Shown: one piece after another, positions 1 to 6,604 of the stretch
How positions within the stretch are numbered: position 1 is the stretch's first letter
How the letters are laid out: the number at the start of each line of letters is the position of its first letter
Origin: CAYFQB01 sp964345225
GTDB taxonomy: Bacteria > Nitrospirota > Thermodesulfovibrionia > Thermodesulfovibrionales > UBA6898
Assembly: GCA_964345225.1 (NCBI GenBank)
Contig: CAYFQB010000065.1
Location: 1 to 37,671 of the forward strand
DNA: 37,671 bases
Direction of reading: 5' to 3'
Position numbers and translations under genes: made by a program
The notes under the pieces: generated by a model
Database searches by the model: none
The model's input: only the letters and a program-made list of their open reading frames with translations
Told to the model about the DNA's origin: nothing

Positions 1-1
1 A

Positions 2-100
2 CCGGCTTTAATTAATGTATTGATATTGATATTTACCTGGTTATATCAGAATACCAAGAAAAGCCGTTTTGATTACAGAGATTGCTTTGTAAAAACTTAG
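2..100 (+). CDS. C-terminal end of an unidentified membrane protein (partial)
   Basis: An open frame runs in from the left edge and ends at a TAG at 98-100. The visible 32 residues begin with a hydrophobic stretch (ALINVLILIFTWLY), consistent with the end of a membrane helix, and finish with a basic, polar tail (KKSRFDYRDCFVKT). The family cannot be identified from so little sequence. It is convergent with the MFS gene that follows. The frame could be fortuitous, but the helix-plus-basic-tail pattern makes a real gene end plausible. Confidence 0.3.
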   Translation, partial: PALINVLILIFTWLYQNTKKSRFDYRDCFVKT

Positions 101-104
101 TTTT

Positions 105-153
105 TCAACAGCCTGTTGAGTATTGACATTTAATGGAGAAAGTCAATACTCAA
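105..153 (-). terminator. Overlapping inverted repeats at the 3' end of the MFS gene
   Basis: A perfect 12-bp inverted repeat (TTGAGTATTGAC at 116-127 with its complement at 142-153, loop 14 nt) covers the MFS stop codon. It shares bases 116-119 with a second perfect hairpin, TCAACAG-C-CTGTTGA at 105-119, so the two cannot form fully at once. Both sit between convergent genes, which suits a transcription end. There is no clear uridine run on either strand, so intrinsic termination is uncertain. Confidence 0.35.
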
Positions 154-1379
154 GCCTGACCCAGTATATTAGATCCTCCGCCTTTTACGTATTGAATAAG
201 AATCAGTCCTACAATAAAGAAAACTGACACTGCAAGAATGGCAGGTCTCTGGCTGCCAAAGACTGAAGAAACATATCCAAACAAAATAGGTCCTGCAATA
301 GCAGAGGACTTGCCGACGAGTGAATACACACCGAAATATTCATTTTCATTACCATGCGGGATAAACTGTGTAAAAAATGCCCGGCTTGCTGCCTGAACAG
401 TACCAAGACCAAGACCTGCGATACTTGCAAGAATCCAGAAATGGCCTTTAACGTTTATAAAATAAGCAACAACAGCAACAGATGACCACAGTAAAAGAGA
501 AATAGTGACAACTTTCTTGGGTCCCCATAAGTCTATCGGTTTTGCAAGTGTAAATGCCCCTATAAGGGCTGTCACCTGAACAACGAGATAAAGCCCTATT
601 AATTCCTTTGTTTCAAAACCGAGAGTAGTAGCGGCAAAAATGCTCGAAAATACAATTACAGTGCTTACGCCATCCTCATAAATAAGAAATGCTAAAAGGA
701 ATTTTCGCATTTCTTTATGCTTCCATATACTTTTAAATGTATTCCATGAGTACCTTCCTCCCTGTCTTGCAGAACTCCATATTGTTAAATCTGTTTTTCT
801 ATCGGAAGGGAGAAAAAAGAATGTAGGGAGAGAAAAAATGGAGAAGAATACCGCGACCATAAACCATGTTTCATTGTAATTAGCATTTTTCACAAGAGGA
901 AGTGCAATTAAAAGAGAAAGAATTGATCCTGCATAACCAACACCGTATCCCCATCCAGAAACCCTACCATGATACTCTTTATCAGCTATTTCCGGGAGGA
1001 ATGAATTATAGAAGACAAGGCCACCTTCCAGCCCTATGTTCGCAAGAAGTATAAGAAAAAAACCTTCGATTAACATTCCTTTCTTCAAAAATGAAAAGCA
1101 TGAAACTGACAAAACACATAAAATTGTGTAAGCGAGAAGGAATTTCTTTCTTTTACCGCTGTAATCTGCAATGCCCCCAATAAATGGTGAGGTAACTGCA
1201 ACAAAGGCCATACTTGCAGATATAGCGCGCCCCCACCACAGGTCACCCTGTCCTGTTTCATTGCCGACTATTACGGTGACATAGTATACGGGAAAGACAA
1301 CAGCAGATATAACAGCAGAATAGCTTGAGTTTGCAAAATCAAAAAGGCACCAGCTTATTATCTGTTTCAGGTTTCTCAT
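150..1379 (-). CDS. MFS transporter, UMF1/Atg22-like family
   Basis: A 409-residue integral membrane protein with about 12 hydrophobic segments. The N terminus (SWCLFDFANSSYSAVI, residues 9-24) is typical of the UMF1 (unknown major facilitator 1) family, which is related to yeast Atg22 vacuolar effluxers. A cytoplasmic loop GGIADYSGKRKKF at 68-80 resembles MFS motif A. The substrate is not known and cannot be read from the sequence. The gene stands alone with its own promoter-like sequence close upstream and is separated by 89 bp from the hydrogenase operon end, so it is probably not part of that operon. Family assignment is firm, role open. Confidence 0.85.
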   Translation of the reverse strand: MRNLKQIISWCLFDFANSSYSAVISAVVFPVYYVTVIVGNETGQGDLWWGRAISASMAFVAVTSPFIGGIADYSGKRKKFLLAYTILCVLSVSCFSFLKKGMLIEGFFLILLANIGLEGGLVFYNSFLPEIADKEYHGRVSGWGYGVGYAGSILSLLIALPLVKNANYNETWFMVAVFFSIFSLPTFFFLPSDRKTDLTIWSSARQGGRYSWNTFKSIWKHKEMRKFLLAFLIYEDGVSTVIVFSSIFAATTLGFETKELIGLYLVVQVTALIGAFTLAKPIDLWGPKKVVTISLLLWSSVAVVAYFINVKGHFWILASIAGLGLGTVQAASRAFFTQFIPHGNENEYFGVYSLVGKSSAIAGPILFGYVSSVFGSQRPAILAVSVFFIVGLILIQYVKGGGSNILGQA

Positions 1380-1394
1380 CTCTATTTATGAGCT

Positions 1395-1423
1395 AATCTA
1401 TAGAGGACAGTCTACTTTGTCAA
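1395..1423 (-). promoter_or_regulatory. Sigma70-type promoter for the MFS gene
   Basis: On the minus strand TTGACA (1418-1423, a perfect -35 hexamer) is followed after 17 nt by TAGATT (1395-1400, four of six matches to TATAAT). The -10 box lies only 15 nt upstream of the ATG at 1379, implying a very short leader. Confidence 0.6.
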
Positions 1424-1468
1424 TAGTTTATTTAATGATTTTTTAAGTAAGTCCAGTGAAAGGATATT

Positions 1469-1963
1469 TTAAGCGGGTAAAGCTGACACCTTCTCCTTTG
1501 GCTTTACGCCCCATTTTTCAAGACTATCCAATACAGCTTCGATGAACGAGTTAAACCTATTTCTCATATCAACAGATAAATCAAGACCTGTAGCAACTGT
1601 TCTTGGCTGAATCCCGATGAGACATATATCTTCAGGGAAGATGCCCATTATCTTAGCTGCAGACAACATGTCAGGGAGTCCTATCTGATGTACCGAAAGC
1701 TTTATACTTAAAAATTCAGGAATGTCATCTCCAGCAATCTTTACAATTGTGCCCGGAGGTTTTCCAACATTAACTGCATCGACAATCAAGACTTTATTCT
1801 TGCCTTCTATTAAAGGTAGAAGATCCAAACCCATTGTTCCTCCATCTATGATTTCAATTGAGTCAGGAAAAGTATATTTTTCTTTAATATATTCGACAAC
1901 CCGGACACCGATCCCTTCATCTCTCAATAAAATATTACCGACTCCAAGAATTGCAATCTTCAT
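1469..1963 (-). CDS. hyaD: [NiFe] hydrogenase maturation endopeptidase (HyaD/HybD family)
   Basis: A 164-residue peptidase of family M52, which removes the C-terminal tail of the hydrogenase large subunit after nickel insertion. The three nickel-sensing residues of HybD have clear counterparts: Glu16 in LLRDEGIGV, Asp62 in LIVDAV and His92 in SVHQIG. The start ATG overlaps the stop TGA of the cytochrome b gene (ATGA), so the two are translationally coupled. It is the last gene of the Hya operon and most likely serves HyaB, which keeps a removable 15-residue tail. The neighbouring Mvh hydrogenase has a separate protease at 6020-6520, supporting a one-protease-per-enzyme arrangement. Confidence 0.92.
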   Translation of the reverse strand: MKIAILGVGNILLRDEGIGVRVVEYIKEKYTFPDSIEIIDGGTMGLDLLPLIEGKNKVLIVDAVNVGKPPGTIVKIAGDDIPEFLSIKLSVHQIGLPDMLSAAKIMGIFPEDICLIGIQPRTVATGLDLSVDMRNRFNSFIEAVLDSLEKWGVKPKEKVSALPA

Positions 1964-2613
1964 TTGGTATTTTCAGTATCAATGTATTTATAGCCATCGA
2001 AAATGCTTCCGAGTATGCCGATTTTTTCAGCTGAGTTAAGAAAGAATACGGTATACACATGAATGATTGTAAAGTAAAGCAGCAGCCACATAATACTGTG
2101 ATGGATAAGCCTCGTCGCAGGAATTGAAAAAATCGAAAACACCCACCCAAAGACAGCGTTCATAATTCCATTCGGATTGTAAAGTGAGTATAGAGCAAAA
2201 CCGGTTAACACTGAAATCATGCAAAGTATAATAATGAACAAGTAGACTATTCCGGCAAGCGGTGTATGTCCGGCAGTAGGTTCCAGCCTTTTACTAATTA
2301 ACGAATAATAAAGTATCTGCTTAAATAGTTTTTCAGTTTGTATCGGGCTGAAAGGGAAAAAGGCTCTCCAGTTAGCATACTTGTTTCCAGCAAAAGACCA
2401 GTAAATACGAACAGCCCAATTAACTACAAATACATATGCAGTAACAAAATGTATAAATCTGATCCATCCCATTAAATATTTTTCGGCTGAGGTCACTGTA
2501 ATAAAAGGATAGGCTATATAGAGGCCTGTCAGGGAGAGAACCAGCAGACATATGAAATTTATCCAGTGCGTCAGCCTTACTGGCACCTCCCATACATAAA
2601 CCTTTTTCTGCAT
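1960..2613 (-). CDS. hyaC: Ni/Fe-hydrogenase b-type cytochrome subunit
   Basis: A 217-residue, four-helix membrane cytochrome b that passes electrons from the hydrogenase small subunit to the quinone pool. Candidate heme ligands are His16 (LTHWINF), His55 (FIHF), His171/His172 (LIHHS) and His185 (IIHVY), the pattern of the HyaC/HupC family. The start at 2613 was chosen because AAAGGAG lies 6 nt upstream of this ATG. A longer frame from 2634 would overlap the large-subunit stop and lacks a ribosome site. Its TGA stop overlaps the hyaD start, which shows that TGA is a normal stop in this genome outside the recoded genes. Confidence 0.9.
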   Translation of the reverse strand: MQKKVYVWEVPVRLTHWINFICLLVLSLTGLYIAYPFITVTSAEKYLMGWIRFIHFVTAYVFVVNWAVRIYWSFAGNKYANWRAFFPFSPIQTEKLFKQILYYSLISKRLEPTAGHTPLAGIVYLFIIILCMISVLTGFALYSLYNPNGIMNAVFGWVFSIFSIPATRLIHHSIMWLLLYFTIIHVYTVFFLNSAEKIGILGSIFDGYKYIDTENTK

Positions 2614-2626
2614 GGTCCGCTCCTTT

Positions 2627-4336
2627 CTATACAACCCTTATCTTTGTCACTCTATTGCCCTTTGCATCAAGGACATGGACAGCACATGCCATGCACGGGT
2701 CAAAGGAATGCACAGTTCTTAATATCTCAACAGGCTTTTCAGGGTCAGCCACTGGTGTGCCTATAAGCGCGGATTCATATGGCCCCCTCTGCCCTCTTGC
2801 ATCCCTCGGCGAGCCATTCCATGTGCTCGGCACAACACATTGGTAGTTCTGTATCTTGCCGTCTTTTATCTTCACCCAGTGTCCGAGCGCACCGCGCGGG
2901 GCCTCGTATAATCCATAGCCCTGAAATTCCTTCGGCCAGGTTGAAGGATCCCATTTTGAGCCTTCATGAATTTTCAGGTCATTCTTCCTCATGTTCTCTG
3001 CAAGCTCATTTATCCAGACCGTAAGCATCTCTGCTGTAACCAGTGTTTCAACTCCTCTTGCAGCAACTCTGCCGAGGGTCGAGAAGAGAACCTCAGGTCC
3101 GACATCAAGCTGCTTCAGGACATAATTTACGACCTCCTGAACCCTTTTGTGTCCTGATGCATATGAAACGAGCATTCTCGAAAGCGGCCCTACTTCCATA
3201 GGCATATCCTCGTAACGTGGTGCTTTCAGCCAGGAATATTTACTATCGGTGTCCAGGTATTCATACGGCGGCTGAGGCCCTGTATACTTGTAATTTGTCT
3301 CTCCTTCCCATGGATGATGAGCCTTATCGTTCCCATCACTGTATTCATACCAGGAATGTGTAATATATTCGGTGATCTTGGTATGGTCAACATGGTGCAC
3401 CACGCTTAAATCCTTATTTTTGATTATCCCTCTTTGAAAGAATGTATTGGCTGTATTGCTCTCATTATCATTCGGGAACTGTCCATAGGAAAGGAAGTTT
3501 CCTACCCCCCCTCCATATGCTGCCCATTCCTTGTAGAATGAGGCAACTGCAAGCAGGTCAGGTATATACACCTTTTCGACAAATTCCTTTGCCTTATTTG
3601 CAAGCCCTGCCATAAAGGCGATACTTCCTGCGTTCAGGGCATTTTGGCTGTTTGGATCAATAGGTACTGACATGCCGCCTACCAGGTATGTCTGGGCATG
3701 CGGATTTTTGGTGCCGAGCAAAGCCTGAATCTTTATTACATCCCTCTGCCAGTCAAGTGCTTCAAGATAATGTGCCGCTGCCATAAGATTCGCTTCAGGA
3801 GGAAGCTTGTATGCAGGATGACCCCAGTAAGCATTTGCAAATAAACCTAACTGTCCGCTCTCTACAAATGTCTTAAGCCTTTCCTTCACAGCACTGAAGT
3901 AATCAGTACTGGATTTATTCCAGTCAGATATGGATTGTGCAAGCGAAGAAGTCTTTGCAGGATCAGCCTTTAATGCGCTTACTATATCCACCCAGTCGAG
4001 CGCATGGAGGTGGTAAAAATGAATCACATGGTCCTGGACATACTGAATACCGGAAATAAGGTTTCTTATAATCCTTGCGTTAGTGGGAATTATTATTCCG
4101 AGTGCATTTTCTACAGCTCTCACGGAGCTGGTGGCGTGAACCGTTGTTCAGACGCCTCATATCCGCTGGGTGAAAAGCCAGGCGTCTCTCGGATCCCTGT
4201 TCTTCAGGATTATCTCGATGCCCCTGAACATGGTGCTCGATGACCAGGCATCGACAACCTTTCCACCTTCGACCTGGGACTCGATCCTTAAGTGTCCTTC
4301 GATCCTTGTTATAGGGTCTATAGCTATCTTCGCCAT
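2627..4336 (-). CDS. hyaB: Group 1 [NiFe] hydrogenase large subunit with two in-frame UGA codons in the active-site motif (putative UxxU selenoprotein)
   Basis: The catalytic subunit of a membrane-linked uptake hydrogenase. A conventional ORF starts only at a GTG at 4123, missing about 71 residues. Reading upstream in the same frame gives a standard N terminus (MAKIAIDPITRIEGH) from an ATG at 4336 preceded by AAAGGAG. It continues for 569 residues and is interrupted only by TGA codons 60 (4157-4159) and 63 (4148-4150). Those are the two cysteine positions of the L1 motif RxCGxCxxxH, here R58-I-U-G-V-U-T-T-V-H67. The C-terminal L2 motif is intact with cysteines (D546-P-C548-M-A-C551-A-V-H554), followed by a 15-residue tail for the protease. 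Selenocysteine at both L1 ligands is inferred. The gene lies 23 nt after hyaA. Alternatives are insertion of another residue at UGA or, less likely, an inactivated gene. Confidence 0.85.
4114..4156 (-). promoter_or_regulatory. Putative bacterial SECIS hairpins after the two UGA codons of hyaB
   Basis: Two hairpins lie directly downstream of the TGAs on the mRNA strand. The first starts right after UGA-1: GGCGT, a 2-nt CU bulge, GAAC, loop AACG, GTTC, ACGCC (4156-4133), a 9-bp stem that contains UGA-2. The second is a perfect 6-bp stem CAGCTC-CGTGA-GAGCTG (4130-4114). Its loop begins 23 nt after UGA-2 and 32 nt after UGA-1, inside the UGA-to-loop distance usually accepted for bacterial SECIS elements. 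A G occurs in the first two loop bases. Function is inferred from position and shape. Confidence 0.5.
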
Positions 4337-4359
4337 ACTTATCTTCTCCTTTCGTCAAT

Positions 4360-5460
4360 CTATTCTTTCTCTTCTTTTTCTTTTCCTTTTAACGCCCTTG
4401 CGATCCTGTGTGCTGCAACGCCTGCTGCTGCAACTGCAGCAACTCCCACACCTATCTTGTCTGCTGTTGTATGAATGCCGAATCCGGGCACATTCCGCAG
4501 TTTTCTGTAGAAAGGATACATCTCATCCCAGTTATGGTCTGATGCACATGCTATACAGCCGTGACCGCCCTGGACAGGCCAACTTGTTCCGCCGTTCCAT
4601 TTTATTGAAGGACAGTTAAACCATGCAGCAGGGCCCTTGCAGCCCATTTCGTAGAGGCACCAGCCATTTCTGTGCCCTTCATCCCCCCATTGCCTCACAA
4701 ATTGCCCTGCGTCATAATGCGCCCTTCTTTCGCAATTGTCATGGATTAGCTTGCCATGTGCAAAATACGGACGGTTTCTGCTGTCCAGTGCGGGGAGTGT
4801 TCCGAACGTCAGATAGTGTACTATGGTAGCTGTAACATTTTCGACATTCATGGGACATCCGGGAAGATTTACTACAGTTATTCCATGAACGGCCTCTTTT
4901 ACACTTACAGCCCCGGTAGGATTCGGACTGGCACTCGCAATGCCGCCCCATGAAGCACATGAGCCGACAGCCAAAGTAGCAAGTGCATTTCCGCAAACCT
5001 CTTTTGCGATATCAAGGGCTGTTTTACCACCGATGCAGCAGTAAATACCTCCGTCTTTGGTTGGGATAGCGCCCTCAACAATAGCAAAGTATTTTCCTTT
5101 CTGGTTTCTAACAACATCCATGAGGGATTTTTCCGCCTGCTTTCCCGATGGTGCCATGATGGTCTCATGGTAATCAAGCGAAAGGACATCCAGCACTATT
5201 TCTGCAATCGTCGGTTTTGAAGCCCTTAGCATTGATTCTGTGTCACCTGCACAATCCTGGAACTCAAGCCATACAGCATAAGGTCTGAGTTTCTTTTCTA
5301 TAGCCTCTGCAATCTTGCTGGCAAAAGTATCAGGCAGCGCAAGGAAAGCTGCCATTGCAGTGCAGAACTTCATGAAATCCCTGCGAGTAACACCTCTTTT
5401 GGGTAATATCTCCACGGGACTTCCTGAATTATCAGGAATTTCCTTAACAATATCTTTCAT
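4360..5460 (-). CDS. hyaA: [NiFe] hydrogenase small subunit, Tat-exported, with unusual proximal cluster motif
   Basis: A 366-residue electron-transfer subunit of the group 1 hydrogenase. A twin-arginine signal (TRRDFMKF, residues 25-32, then a hydrophobic stretch) marks export of the small/large pair to the periplasmic side. Cysteines for three Fe-S clusters are visible: GSCASWGG and LPGCPMN (proximal), H-x2-C with WC and GC (distal), and FNCPSIKWNGGTSWP with GCIAC (medial). The first proximal motif is C70-A-G-D73 rather than CxxC, so one cluster ligand may be aspartate, as known in actinobacterial-type group 1h enzymes. A weakly hydrophobic C-terminal segment (about 332-352) may be a membrane anchor to HyaC. 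The start has GGGAGG 6 nt upstream. Confidence 0.92.
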   Translation of the reverse strand: MKDIVKEIPDNSGSPVEILPKRGVTRRDFMKFCTAMAAFLALPDTFASKIAEAIEKKLRPYAVWLEFQDCAGDTESMLRASKPTIAEIVLDVLSLDYHETIMAPSGKQAEKSLMDVVRNQKGKYFAIVEGAIPTKDGGIYCCIGGKTALDIAKEVCGNALATLAVGSCASWGGIASASPNPTGAVSVKEAVHGITVVNLPGCPMNVENVTATIVHYLTFGTLPALDSRNRPYFAHGKLIHDNCERRAHYDAGQFVRQWGDEGHRNGWCLYEMGCKGPAAWFNCPSIKWNGGTSWPVQGGHGCIACASDHNWDEMYPFYRKLRNVPGFGIHTTADKIGVGVAAVAAAGVAAHRIARALKGKEKEEKE

Positions 5461-5547
5461 AAGGTGCCTCCCTTTACAGCTAATAATTGTTAAATTGGTT
5501 CAATCAAAATATTTTTCAGCAAATCACGTGTTCGCTATATAATGAAT

Positions 5548-5694
5548 CTATATCACTACGATGTAAGCCCCACAAGACCTCTGGTCTCTTACGGTACAAT
5601 CAGCGGGGCTTTCTAACATGGTAAATAGTTCGAGTAATTTTGACTCTTCCCTTGAATTAAAAGTCTGGAAAGAACAGGACCGGACTTTATTCAT
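5548..5694 (-). CDS. Possible 48-residue small protein upstream of hyaA
   Basis: An ATG at 5694 is preceded by AGGGGGATAGTAT, a strong Shine-Dalgarno sequence at good spacing. The frame stays open for 48 codons to TAG at 5548, 87 bp before hyaA. The product begins MNKVRSCSFQTF, carries three cysteines (C7, C33, C41) and ends GAYIVVI. No family is recognised. Its second half also encodes a nested hairpin (5565-5611). It could be a genuine small protein of the hydrogenase operon, a leader peptide, or chance. The ribosome site is the main argument in favour. Confidence 0.4.
   Translation of the reverse strand: MNKVRSCSFQTFNSREESKLLELFTMLESPADCTVRDQRSCGAYIVVI
5565..5611 (-). promoter_or_regulatory. 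Nested hairpin in the hyaA leader region
   Basis: On the minus strand AAGCCCC (5611-5605) pairs perfectly with GGGGCTT (5571-5565). Inside it lies a second perfect hairpin AGACC-AGA-GGTCT (5587-5575). The outer stem encloses 33 nt. It does not match any riboswitch class I can recall and has no uridine run for termination. It lies about 100 nt before hyaA, so an RNA control or processing element is possible. Confidence 0.35.
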
Positions 5695-6019
5695 ATACTA
5701 TCCCCCTAATGACATTTTTCTCACTGGAATCTAATTATTTCTTATCAATAAATATGCCAATATGAGGAATAATAATTTGATCTTTAATTTATCTAATAAA
5801 AACAAGGGACTGGAATTATAAAAAACGTAATAATAGACTATTCAAAGCGATGGCAAAAATGCGGTATGACACAGAATTGTATCATTACAATAGTGTGCCA
5901 TGTCACAGACCATAAATAATATTTAAAATTAAAATTTAATTGATTCATATAAAAAATTCATTGCAATCCAGTAACATATATATCGAATGTTTCCCCTGGC
6001 TATAACGGAACAAGGCAGA
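5695..6019. other. A+T-rich intergenic stretch between the Mvh and Hya gene sets
   Basis: About 325 bp without a convincing gene. It holds an inverted repeat ATTGTA-TCAT-TACAAT (5876-5891) flanked by partly pairing CACA/TGTG arms (5870-5873 and 5894-5897), which could be an operator or a weak hairpin. The rest is A+T-rich and would be the place for a separate hya promoter, but no confident -35/-10 pair was found. Confidence 0.4.
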
Positions 6020-6520
6020 CTATCTATTAAAATACTCTGAACTGATTTTTGAAGAAATCTGTAGAACTGATTTTTCTAAAGGCTCTGAAAGACCTGAAAT
6101 AATATCCTCAGGGATATTATCAACCTGACAGGCAAGCACCCTTATTTTAACATTGCATCTTTCTTTTATTTCTTTCAGCAGGTTTGATGTCGGTGCCTGA
6201 TGCATTGAGAAGTCATCTGTTTTTTCAATGGGAATTTCATCTAATGATATCTCAAATATTTCCCCCGGCTTTCTGCCTTTGTCTACTGCATCAATAACTA
6301 TAATTTCTTCCGGCCTTTTCTCACTTAAGGCAATCGTAAATAGAATCCTTCTTACACCTGTTCCTGCATCAATAAGACAGATATTATCAGGTATTTCATA
6401 GTTTTCCTGAAGGTACTGAACTACAGCAGGTCCGAATCCATCGTCTCCAAATAAGATATTACCGCATCCGAGGATAAGGATGGGTTTAAGACAAAATTCA
6501 GGCAGATAGTTATCTTGCAT
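6020..6520 (-). CDS. [NiFe] hydrogenase maturation protease, likely for MvhA
   Basis: A 166-residue M52-family peptidase. Metal-site residues expected for the family are present: the acidic pair D26/D27 in ILFGDDGFG, D77 in VIDAVD and H107 in SMHQAP. The SMHQAPTSNLL segment and overall look resemble proteases of F420-type (group 3) hydrogenases rather than HyaD. It follows mvhA after a strong hairpin, so it probably processes MvhA, whose C-terminal tail is 25 residues. The substrate assignment is from position only. Compared with HyaD of this window it has about eight extra N-terminal residues. Confidence 0.88.
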   Translation of the reverse strand: MQDNYLPEFCLKPILILGCGNILFGDDGFGPAVVQYLQENYEIPDNICLIDAGTGVRRILFTIALSEKRPEEIIVIDAVDKGRKPGEIFEISLDEIPIEKTDDFSMHQAPTSNLLKEIKERCNVKIRVLACQVDNIPEDIISGLSEPLEKSVLQISSKISSEYFNR

Positions 6521-6563
6521 GATTAACCAGTATAATGCATTTTTTGGTTTAAGATTAAGAAAT

Positions 6564-6598
6564 AACGAGGGTATTGCAATTATTGCAATACCCTCGTT
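6564..6598 (-). terminator. 16-bp perfect hairpin between mvhA and its protease gene
   Basis: AACGAGGGTATTGCAA pairs perfectly with TTGCAATACCCTCGTT across a 3-nt loop, 6 nt after the mvhA stop. On the minus strand it is followed by ATTTCTTAATCTT, a mediocre U-rich tract. It could be a partial terminator that lowers protease expression relative to the structural genes, or an mRNA-stabilising hairpin. Confidence 0.55.
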
Positions 6599-6604
6599 TA
6601 CGAA

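Noticed and set aside
1960..1962. Genome-wide reassignment of TGA to an amino acid
   Set aside because: The cytochrome b gene ends at TGA overlapping the hyaD ATG, and etfA ends at TGA overlapping fabD, so TGA is a normal stop elsewhere.
4124..4336. A frameshift or missing 5' end in hyaB
   Set aside because: No indel is needed. The correct N terminus is in the same frame and only the two L1 cysteine codons are TGA, so recoding explains it better.
4080..4358. A 92-residue open frame overlapping the start of the hydrogenase large subunit
   Set aside because: It is out of frame with the clear HyaB N terminus, starts at a TTG, and has no family resemblance. It is a shadow of the recoded hyaB.
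5565..5611. Intrinsic terminator or known riboswitch before hyaA
   Set aside because: There is no uridine run after the stem and no match to a riboswitch consensus I can recall. It was kept only as an unassigned hairpin.
5886..5900. Sigma54-like site TGGCACACTATTGTA on the minus strand
   Set aside because: The GG to GC spacing is one base short and the -12 GC is GT, so it does not fit the strict sigma54 consensus.
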